5,019 nucleotides of DNA from JBBDST01 sp040904765 (GTDB lineage Bacteria > Actinomycetota > Nitriliruptoria > Nitriliruptorales > Nitriliruptoraceae): the NCBI GenBank assembly GCA_040904765.1, contig JBBDST010000038.1, forward strand, positions 1 to 5,019. The letters are read 5' to 3'. The position numbers and the translations under genes were made by a program. Positions 1-4,665 of this stretch are shown here, one piece after another. Position 1 is the first letter of the stretch. Each line of letters starts with the position of its first letter. The notes beneath the pieces are model-generated. The model did no database searches, was not told where the DNA came from, and saw only the letters and a program-made list of their open reading frames with translations.

Positions 1-174
1 AATCAGAAACTGGCGCGGATCATCAGGCGACTGGCACACGTCAAACGCGTAACAGCCCGGTTCGTTTTTACCGACTTCATGCGCCATGCGCGTCAGGTTC
101 TTCTTCACCGTCTCGGTTTCGCCCTCTTTGGCCAGATAGTGCACCCGCAGAATCACGCCGTCACTTGACCCCAT
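1..174 (-). CDS. Antibiotic-biosynthesis-monooxygenase (ABM) fold protein, N-terminal part
   Basis: Partial gene: 58 codons read from the start at 174 and continue off the left edge. The reading frame gives a ferredoxin-like ABM pattern: a first beta strand (VILRVHYLA, residues 7-15), a helix rich in Lys/Glu (16-36), then the typical NEPGCYAFDVCQS stretch (38-49) and the start of the strand in DPRQFLI (52-58). This matches the family of about 95-110 aa dimeric proteins that includes quinol monooxygenases and heme-degrading enzymes. The start at 174 is chosen because AAGGGGA lies 5 nt upstream; an in-frame ATG at 189 would put that SD inside the gene and has no SD of its own. Which substrate it uses cannot be told: most family members are uncharacterised, and the C-terminal half is missing here. 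It is divergent from the crotonase gene. Confidence 0.8.
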   Translation of the reverse strand, partial: MGSSDGVILRVHYLAKEGETETVKKNLTRMAHEVGKNEPGCYAFDVCQSPDDPRQFLI

Positions 175-321
175 CACTGTCCCCTTCATTGTCGATTGGC
201 TTGGCGCCTGCTCCCCGCAGGACGCACACGATCATGCACCGATGCTAGCCCCCAGCCATGTGGGCAGGAGCATCTCGCTTCGCTATCGTCTCACTAACAG
301 TTGTGCAACAGGGAGCGAATC
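175..321. other. Divergent intergenic region between the ABM gene and the crotonase gene
   Basis: This 147-bp gap must hold the promoters of two divergent genes. I see a small perfect hairpin, CCTGC-TCCCC-GCAGG (207-221), in the leader of the minus-strand gene. A weak plus-strand -10-like TATCGT lies at 284-289, with no convincing -35 at 16-18 bp. The plus-strand SD is GGGAG at 311-315, 6 nt before the ATG. No operator or riboswitch could be recognised. Confidence 0.4.
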
Positions 322-1119
322 ATGGATAACGAAGCGTATGTGCTTGTTCGTGACGAGGGGCCAGTGCGTTGGCTCACGTTAAACCGGGGCGCACAACGAA
401 ACCCACTGTCTTTAGCCATGATCGACGCACTCCACGGCGCACTATATGACGCAGCCACCGATCAACGTGTGCGCGCTCTTGTGTTAACCGGCGACGGGCC
501 AGGATTTTGTGCCGGACATGACTTGGGCGAAATCGAATCCCACCGGGCCGACACCGATCAAGGCATCGCCTTTTTTGAACTTTTGATGGCCCGCTGTGGC
601 GAACTGATGCAAGCAATCGTGCACCACCCACAACCGGTGATCGCCTGTGTGAACGGGGTCGCAACGGCAGCCGGCGCCCAGCTTGTCGCCTCATGTGATC
701 TGGCGTATGCAATCGACTCGGCCCGTTTTGGCACGCCTGGTGTGAACATCGGCCTGTTTTGTTCCACCCCGATGGTGGCCGTCTCACGCAACGTCCACAA
801 CAAACATGCAATGGAGATGCTCTTAACCGGCGACATGATTGACGTCACCCGTGCCGAACAGATCGGGCTGATCAACGCTTCACGTGAACCAGACGAACTG
901 GCCAGCGAAGTGACCCGCGTTGCCAACATCATCGCCAGCAAATCAATGCACACACTGCGCGTGGGCAAAGACGCGTTCTACCGGCAACGTGAACTTAGTC
1001 TCGCTGACGCTTATGCCTACACGGGCGATGTGATGGTGAAAAACCTGCTTGCCAACGACGCCAAAGAAGGCATCAACGCGTTTGTGGAAAAACGTGTTCC
1101 CGTCTGGCAAGACAGCTAA
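322..1119 (+). CDS. Crotonase-superfamily protein, ECHDC3-like (enoyl-CoA hydratase/isomerase family)
   Basis: A 265-aa protein, normal length for the crotonase fold. Features in order: N-terminal beta strands with the TLNRGAQRNPLS motif (19-30), the first oxyanion-hole loop FCAGHDL (62-68), a helix with FFELLMARCGELM (84-96), the NGVATAAGAQLVASCDLA core (111-128) carrying the second oxyanion NH around A117/G118, then FGTPGVNIGLFCSTP (136-150), and a C-terminal helical part ending KRVPVW. The GHDL, ATAAG-QLVASCD and TPGVN-GLFCSTP signatures are those of human ECHDC3 and its bacterial relatives. Q120 and G140 stand where mitochondrial enoyl-CoA hydratase has its catalytic Glu144 and Glu164, so classical hydration of enoyl-CoA is doubtful. 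CoA-thioester binding is likely, but the reaction is unknown. ATG at 322 is preferred over an in-frame TTG at 301 because GGGAG sits 6 nt before it. It is monocistronic here and converges on the CoA-binding gene. Confidence 0.93.
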   Translation: MDNEAYVLVRDEGPVRWLTLNRGAQRNPLSLAMIDALHGALYDAATDQRVRALVLTGDGPGFCAGHDLGEIESHRADTDQGIAFFELLMARCGELMQAIVHHPQPVIACVNGVATAAGAQLVASCDLAYAIDSARFGTPGVNIGLFCSTPMVAVSRNVHNKHAMEMLLTGDMIDVTRAEQIGLINASREPDELASEVTRVANIIASKSMHTLRVGKDAFYRQRELSLADAYAYTGDVMVKNLLANDAKEGINAFVEKRVPVWQDS

Positions 1120-1646
1120 CTTTTTGGTTTGCGTGAACTGATCACGCCCGTGTCAAACCCGGCCCGGTGAAGCCCACCGGCAAAGCGGGCATGCTCAATT
1201 TTCAAACACCGATTCATCACCACCTGCATGCCAGCCTCCTCACCACGGCGCGCAACATCGTCATGCCACAAGCCAAGCTGCACCCAAAACGTTTTCGCAC
1301 CGATTTGCTTGGCCTCATCGAACACGTCTGGCAGGTCGGTTGAGCGACGAAACACGTCCACCATGTCGGGCACCACATCGAGTGATTCAAGCGACGGATA
1401 CACCTTGTGTCCCATGATTTCGCCGCCACTGGGATTGACAAAAAACAGTTGATAGTTGCTGCTTGCCAACAGGTAGGTCGACACGAAATAGGCGGGACGG
1501 GCAGGATTCGTTGAGGCACCAACCACGGCAACCGTTTTCGTGTCCGTCAAAATCTGGCTTCGTGCGCGGGCACCGGGTGGCGTCCAGGCACCAACCCCGC
1601 CTGGCGTTTGAATGGCGCCGTTGGGAACTGCTGTTTCGATACGCAT
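1116..1646 (-). CDS. CoA-binding domain protein (CoA_binding_2, YccU-like)
   Basis: A 176-aa protein with a single Rossmann-like CoA-binding domain. Visible: the dinucleotide-type loop TVAVVGASTNPARPAYFV (38-55), the VNPSGGEIMGHKVYPSL strand-turn (70-86), the DMVDVFRRS motif (94-102), FWVQLGLWHDDVA (120-132) and the hallmark VVMNRCLKIEHAR with Cys147 (142-154). The C-terminal GGLHRAGFDTGVISS (157-171) also matches longer members. The N-terminal 30 residues, rich in Gly and Pro, precede the domain and look unstructured; no other Met offers a shorter start. The family binds CoA, but a physiological reaction is not established for most members. Its ATG directly abuts the stop of the upstream sulfhydrylase gene (TAAATG on the minus strand), with AAAGG/GGCGG as SD inside that gene's end, so translation is probably coupled. 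Its TAG overlaps the TAA of the convergent crotonase gene. Confidence 0.9.
   Translation of the reverse strand: MRIETAVPNGAIQTPGGVGAWTPPGARARSQILTDTKTVAVVGASTNPARPAYFVSTYLLASSNYQLFFVNPSGGEIMGHKVYPSLESLDVVPDMVDVFRRSTDLPDVFDEAKQIGAKTFWVQLGLWHDDVARRGEEAGMQVVMNRCLKIEHARFAGGLHRAGFDTGVISSRKPKS
1131..1147 (+). terminator. Possible terminator hairpin after the crotonase gene
   Basis: A perfect 6-bp stem GCGTGA/TCACGC with a 5-nt loop ACTGA lies 11 nt after the crotonase stop, inside the 3' end of the convergent CoA-binding gene. A T-run (1121-1125) precedes rather than follows it, so it is not a canonical intrinsic terminator on the plus strand. It is the best candidate in the convergent overlap, and the evidence is weak. 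Confidence 0.25.
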
Positions 1647-2798
1647 TTATGCCACCGCCTTTGTGAGCGCCTGATCCAAATCCCAGATGATGTCTTCGAC
1701 GTCTTCAAGACCGACACTGAGACGAATCAGATCGGCTGGCACACCGGCCGCATCGAGCTGGGCGTCACTTAACTGCTGATGTGTTGTTGACGCCGGATGA
1801 ATCACCAGACTTTTCGCATCGCCAATGTTTGCCAGGTGGCTTAACAGTTCCACCGCACCAATAAATTTCGCACCCGCATCACGACCACCGTTCACCCCAA
1901 ACGACAGCACCGCACCAGGACCAAGCGGGGTGTAACGCTTGGCACGTTCAAAATGCGGATGGTCTTTTAGTCCGGCCCATTTCACCCATGACACCCGCGG
2001 ATCGTCATCAAGCCAAGTAGCGACCGTGCGTGTGTTTGCCAGATGTGCATCCATCCGTTGCGGCAATGTTTCGACCCCTTGAAGCAGCAAAAACGCTGCC
2101 AGCGGGGTTAACGCCGCACCGATGTCACGCAACTGTTCGCTGCGCAGTTTGGTCAAAAACGCATACTCGCCAAAGTTCTCCCACCAGCGAAGCCCCCCGT
2201 AAGCCTCAACGGGTTCGGTAAACGTGTCAAAGCGGCCATTACCCCAGTTGAACGTGCCCGATTCGACCACCAGCCCGCCAAGGGTCGTGCCATGCCCACC
2301 CAAAAACTTGGTCGCTGAATGCACCACCACGTCAGCGCCATGTTCGATTGGACGGCACACGTACGGGGTCACTGTCGTTGCATCAAGCACCAGCGGCAGA
2401 TCGTGCGCATGTGCCACGTCAGCTAACGCGGCGATATCACACACGGCACCAGAAGGATTGGCGACGACTTCGGCAAACAACAGTTTCGTGTCGGCGGTAA
2501 TGGCACGCGCATAATCATCTGACGTGTCGCCCGACACGAACGTCGTAGTGATCCCAAAACGGCGCATCGTCACATCNNNNNNNNNNNNNNNNNNNNNNNN
2601 NNNNNNNNNNNNNNNNNNNNNNNNNNNNNNNNNNNNNNNNNNNNNNNNNNNNNNNNNNNNNNNNNNNNNNNNNNNNACGTCATCAAACACAAACGATGTC
2701 GTCTGATAGATCGGGACTGCACGCGCACCGGTTGTAGGATCAGGAATTCCGCCGGCATGCAGTGCGCGCGTACGAAACCCAAACTGATGCTCTGCCAT
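1647..2798 (-). CDS. metY: O-acetylhomoserine sulfhydrylase (O-acetylhomoserine aminocarboxypropyltransferase), interrupted by assembly gap
   Basis: PLP-dependent cytoplasmic enzyme of the Cys/Met-metabolism family that makes homocysteine from O-acetylhomoserine and sulfide. The N-terminus (FGFRTRALHAGG, residues 6-17) and PIYQTTSFVFDD (29-40) are typical. After the N gap come the PLP-pyridine aspartate in LVLDATTVTPY (D139), the Schiff-base lysine in HSATKFLGGHGT (K164), LVIHPASTTHQQL and IRLSVGLEDVEDI near the C-terminus (numbering counts the 34 unknown residues). With those, the product is 383 aa; the family is near 430, so about 45 residues are missing from the N count. The ATG at 2798 is preferred: an in-frame TTG at 2828 lacks an SD and adds 10 atypical residues, while ATG 2798 has a weak GAAAG 11 nt upstream. 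First gene of an operon with the CoA-binding protein. O-acetylserine or O-succinylhomoserine use cannot be excluded, but the HAGG and ATKFLGGHGT context fits MetY better than MetB/MetZ. Confidence 0.92.
   Translation of the reverse strand: MAEHQFGFRTRALHAGGIPDPTTGARAVPIYQTTSFVFDDXXXXXXXXXXXXXXXXXXXXXXXXXXXXXXXXXXDVTMRRFGITTTFVSGDTSDDYARAITADTKLLFAEVVANPSGAVCDIAALADVAHAHDLPLVLDATTVTPYVCRPIEHGADVVVHSATKFLGGHGTTLGGLVVESGTFNWGNGRFDTFTEPVEAYGGLRWWENFGEYAFLTKLRSEQLRDIGAALTPLAAFLLLQGVETLPQRMDAHLANTRTVATWLDDDPRVSWVKWAGLKDHPHFERAKRYTPLGPGAVLSFGVNGGRDAGAKFIGAVELLSHLANIGDAKSLVIHPASTTHQQLSDAQLDAAGVPADLIRLSVGLEDVEDIIWDLDQALTKAVA
2577..2676. other. Assembly gap, 100 N
   Basis: Exactly 100 undetermined bases inside the sulfhydrylase gene. 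A round 100 is the usual placeholder for a gap of unknown size. Aligning from memory to the family, the segment between FVFDD and the RRFGI motif should be about 79 residues, or roughly 235 bp. The reading frame stays open across the N run only because 100 and the expected length both leave remainder 1 when divided by 3. Confidence 0.97.
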
Positions 2799-2827
2799 AA
2801 GCGTGGCTACTTTCGTTTGTTGGTTCA

Positions 2828-2856
2828 AACGCTAGCGTTGATGCGTAAACGTTGAC
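2828..2856. promoter_or_regulatory. Tandem palindromes, candidate operator upstream of the sulfhydrylase gene
   Basis: AACGCTAGCGTT (2828-2839) is a perfect 12-bp palindrome. GTAAACGTTGAC (2845-2856) is a 12-bp palindrome with one mismatched pair. Their centres are 17 bp apart and both carry AACG/CGTT-type half sites, 30-58 bp upstream of the sulfhydrylase ATG. This is where a dimeric repressor would sit. Which regulator binds, if any, is unknown. Confidence 0.3.
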
Positions 2857-2969
2857 ACAAACAACCCGGCCACGACTGCACCTCTAGCCACGAGAGTGTT
2901 TGGCAGAACACGATCTGATGGGGGTGTGACGCACCGTAAAACGTCAACTTTGCGCTACAGTTTGCCAAG

Positions 2970-2975
2970 TAAAAT
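2970..2975 (+). promoter_or_regulatory. Possible -10 element for the small membrane protein genes
   Basis: TAAAAT matches the sigma-70 -10 consensus at 5 of 6 positions and faces the small membrane protein pair. The region 17 bp upstream (ACTTTG) is a poor -35, while TTGCGC at 2950-2955 is only 14 bp away. If used, it gives a 5' leader of about 110 nt. Confidence 0.25.
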
Positions 2976-3094
2976 GAAAGAAAGCGGCGTAAACAAGCCT
3001 GATGCAGCGCTTTTTCGCCGCTTGCTAAGCACCACGAGAAACCCACGTATTGGGCCGCTCGTCAACCACACCGGCATGTCGAGATGAGGGTGTA

Positions 3095-3325
3095 ATGGAA
3101 AAGACGAATGAGCAACGATCGGCACGGGTGCGGTTCACGCCACGCCAACGGCGCCGTGTCCTTGCCAAAATGTTATTCATCGCCGCTGGAACCGCGTCTT
3201 TTTTGCTGTCGGTGTGGCTGTGGTTTGTCGCAGACGACCGGGAAAGCGGGCTGTATGTCGGCCTGTGGGTGCCGTCCATTTTCGCTCTTGGCGCACTCGT
3301 CGTCTCCTGGGAGGGTGATGCATGA
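3095..3325 (+). CDS. Small membrane protein, two predicted transmembrane segments (function unknown)
   Basis: A 76-aa protein I do not recognise. It begins with a strongly basic cytoplasmic-type segment (nine Arg/Lys within residues 9-25, including RQRRR at 17-21), then two hydrophobic spans at about 26-46 (MLFIAAGTASFLLSVWLWFVA) minus its ends and 54-70 (YVGLWVPSIFALGALVV), separated by a short charged loop DDRES (47-51). It ends in the acidic tail WEGDA. By the positive-inside rule both termini should lie in the cytoplasm. The start is ATG 3095 with GAGGG 4 nt upstream; an in-frame TTG at 3050 has no SD. The stop overlaps the start of the next gene (ATGA), so the two are almost certainly co-translated. 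Possible roles include a small subunit of a transporter or enzyme, but no such partner gene is in the window. Confidence 0.75.
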   Translation: MEKTNEQRSARVRFTPRQRRRVLAKMLFIAAGTASFLLSVWLWFVADDRESGLYVGLWVPSIFALGALVVSWEGDA

Positions 3326-3471
3326 GCCAGCTCGCCATATTTCTGTTCGGCGCCACCGTCTTTTTCGTCGCTGGTGTAGGCCTCGTACTGGTCGGCCTTG
3401 ACGCGGTGAAGTCCTGGTCGCGCAGCGACGAAGCGGACAGCGAAAACGAAGCCCGCACCCAGCTGGCCTAA
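3322..3471 (+). CDS. Very small single-span membrane protein (49 aa, function unknown)
   Basis: A short gene easily missed by length filters. ATG 3322 overlaps the TGA of the upstream gene in ATGA and is preceded by an excellent SD, GGGAGGG (3309-3315), 6 nt away; this is the strongest ribosome site in the window. The product has one hydrophobic span (about residues 3-26, LAIFLFGATVFFVAGVGLVL in its centre) followed by the basic K30, R34, R36 and then an acidic, soluble tail (DEADSENEA, 37-45). The charge pattern predicts N-terminus outside and C-terminus in the cytoplasm. The glycine pattern (GATVFFVAGVG) could support helix packing, perhaps with the 76-aa partner. I do not recognise a family. 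It ends 36 bp before the convergent sirtuin gene. Confidence 0.7.
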   Translation: MSQLAIFLFGATVFFVAGVGLVLVGLDAVKSWSRSDEADSENEARTQLA

Positions 3472-3482
3472 ACCGCGCGTTC

Positions 3483-3508
3483 GCTGCGACACGAAACTGT
3501 CTCGCAGC
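3483..3508. terminator. Candidate bidirectional terminator hairpin between convergent genes
   Basis: GCTGCG pairs with CGCAGC and ACA with TGT, leaving a 2-nt bulge (CT) on the 3' arm and a CGAAAC loop: about 9 bp, GC-rich at the base. It fills the 36-bp gap between the 49-aa gene and the convergent sirtuin and touches the sirtuin stop codon. Neither side has a T-run, so it would be a U-poor terminator of the kind often proposed in actinobacteria. Confidence 0.5.
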
Positions 3509-4371
3509 TAGCCGGTTGAGGCTGTGGCGATCTGTGGCAGCAGCACACACAGATCCGCGTCAACTTTTATGTTTGCATGCCCATCCCCACGGGTGTGGCC
3601 ACGGGCAACAATGGCAATTGGCAGTCCGCGTCGTTTGGCGTCAAGCACAAACCGGTAGCCCGAACCTACCGCTAAGGATGATCCCAACACGATCAGCGCC
3701 GATGCGGCCTCGAGGTTGGTTAACGCTTGCTTGAAACGATTTCCCGGAATGTGTTCGCCGAACATGACAACGTTTGGTTTCACCACCCCGCCGCACGTTT
3801 CACACCCGACCACGTGAAACAGGGCAGCATCTTTTGCGTCAAGCATGATGTCACCATCGGGGCGAAGCATGCTGGTACGGGCATCAACCTCAGCGTGAAA
3901 GCTTGGGTTTGCCGCCCGTAGGCGCGCAGCAAACACGTCACGGCCTGTCACCGAACGACAGGCAACACAGATCACCGTGTCAAGCCTGCCGTGAAGTTCC
4001 ACACTCCCGGTCGTACCGGCAGCAGCATGCAACCCGTCAACGTTCTGGGTGACCACCTGGTGAATGAGGCCTGCCTGCTGCAGGCGAGTTAGCGCGTAAT
4101 GGGCCGCATTTGGTTTGGCAGCACGAAAGCGTTCCCAACCGATGTGGCTACGCGCCCAGTAGGTGCGCTGCGTGTCATAGCAACCAAGAAATGCCGGCAA
4201 CGTGATCGGCTTGTCGCCGCGGTGAGTTCCGTTTGGACCGCGATAGTCAGGAATCCCTGAACCGGTCGAAATGCCCGCACCGGTCAACACCAGCGCCCCT
4301 GCAGTGGCAAACAGGGCAGAAAGTTCTTCACTACCGCGTGCCAGATCGCGTGAGGTTAGCGTTTGGGTCAT
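3508..4371 (-). CDS. Class II (SIRT4-like) sirtuin, NAD-dependent protein deacylase
   Basis: A 287-aa Sir2-family protein that uses NAD+ to remove acyl groups from lysines, or transfers ADP-ribose; it is soluble and zinc-binding. Motifs: GAGISTGSGIPDYRG (31-45), the NAD-pocket TQNVDGLH (108-115), catalytic His127 in ELHG, zinc ligands C135-x2-C138 and C190-x2-C193, KPNVVMFGE (198-206), and GSSLAVGSGYRF (230-241). The insert between the cysteine pairs with RPDGD (170-174), and YWARSHIGW (71-79), are those of human SIRT4, placing it in class II rather than CobB (class III). The substrate cannot be read from sequence; SIRT4 relatives act as lipoamidase, deacylase or ADP-ribosyltransferase. ATG 4371 puts 30 residues before GAGIS, which is normal; an in-frame ATG at 4470 would add 33 residues without similarity. 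Neither has a good SD, so the start is less certain than the gene. Confidence 0.93.
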   Translation of the reverse strand: MTQTLTSRDLARGSEELSALFATAGALVLTGAGISTGSGIPDYRGPNGTHRGDKPITLPAFLGCYDTQRTYWARSHIGWERFRAAKPNAAHYALTRLQQAGLIHQVVTQNVDGLHAAAGTTGSVELHGRLDTVICVACRSVTGRDVFAARLRAANPSFHAEVDARTSMLRPDGDIMLDAKDAALFHVVGCETCGGVVKPNVVMFGEHIPGNRFKQALTNLEAASALIVLGSSLAVGSGYRFVLDAKRRGLPIAIVARGHTRGDGHANIKVDADLCVLLPQIATASTG

Positions 4372-4665
4372 GTCGTCAAAGTACCAGTAGGGCTTAGTGC
4401 GCCCATTCAATGCTATTTGGCTGGTCACACCGGTTTGGGATGATTTGCGGCCAATCGTGCACCGTGGCATGTCACGGGGGCGTCAATGCCTGCAACGTTC
4501 AAGGATTAAACTGCAGGGCTGTTGCGTTACGACAAAAGCGGGACACGTAAATCGCGCGAGCATGGTCTTCACGGTGCAACGACCGTGCACAGGTAGGGTC
4601 TAAGGGCAACCCAAAACATATCTGGCTCTTGCCGCATGAAACTACGCAGAAACGAAAGCACAACT
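4372..4665. other. Divergent intergenic region between the sirtuin and methyltransferase genes
   Basis: This 294-bp region should carry promoters for both neighbours. Besides the 16-bp palindrome it holds an inverted repeat CACGGT/ACCGTG with a 6-nt loop (4570-4587) and CCTGCA/TGCAGG (4489-4494 and 4512-4517) flanking a -10-like TAAACT (4507-4512). No matching -35 is evident. An open frame of 68 codons on the plus strand (4397-4603) has no SD and no protein-like features, so I do not call it a gene. Confidence 0.45.
4462..4477. promoter_or_regulatory. Near-perfect 16-bp palindrome upstream of the sirtuin gene
   Basis: CCGTGGCATGTCACGG is palindromic except for one central-flank pair. It lies 91-106 bp upstream of the chosen sirtuin start, covers the alternative ATG at 4470, and is about 190 bp before the divergent methyltransferase gene. 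TGCACCGTG (4458-4466) recurs inverted as CACGGTGCA at 4570-4578. A shared operator is possible but unproven. Confidence 0.3.

Larger units (their letters stand above)
2799..3094. other. Divergent intergenic region between the sulfhydrylase and the small membrane protein genes
   Basis: A 296-bp region with no convincing protein gene. On the sulfhydrylase side it holds two palindromes (2828-2856). On the other side is a -10-like TAAAAT (2970-2975), followed by a possible 37-codon open frame ending just before the small gene. Other open frames across it, on both strands, have no SD or recognisable protein and start at non-ATG codons or inside neighbouring sequence. No riboswitch fold could be recognised by eye. 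Confidence 0.5.

Noticed and set aside
301..321. TTG start adding 7 residues to the crotonase
   Set aside because: The SD GGGAG at 311-315 would lie inside the extension, and it is well placed for ATG 322.
374..968. Two long minus-strand open frames opposite the crotonase gene
   Set aside because: They are antisense to a clear gene, have unnatural Arg/Cys/Ser-rich composition and no SD.
1100..1125. GTCT-GGCA-AGAC followed by TTTTT as an intrinsic terminator
   Set aside because: The stem is only 4 bp, lies within the crotonase coding end, and is 7 nt away from the T-run, so it is too weak to call.
2799..2828. TTG start adding 10 residues to the sulfhydrylase
   Set aside because: There is no SD, and the family normally begins close to the FGF-TRALHAGG motif reached from ATG 2798.
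2825..3046. 73-codon minus-strand open frame upstream of the sulfhydrylase
   Set aside because: It has a Cys/Trp-rich composition and no SD, and it spans the promoter region of two divergent genes.
3108..3550. Several overlapping open frames on both strands across the small membrane protein genes
   Set aside because: Their Arg/His/Pro-rich translations look like shadows, whereas the chosen frames have SD sites, hydrophobic spans and the ATGA coupling.
4372..4470. Upstream ATG adding 33 residues to the sirtuin
   Set aside because: It has no SD, the residues do not resemble sirtuin N-termini, and the ATG sits inside a palindrome. It cannot be fully excluded because the ATG at 4371 also lacks an SD.
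4636..4665. In-frame ATG 30 bp upstream of the methyltransferase start
   Set aside because: It has no SD; the GAAAG before ATG 4666 and the family's usual beginning favour the later start.
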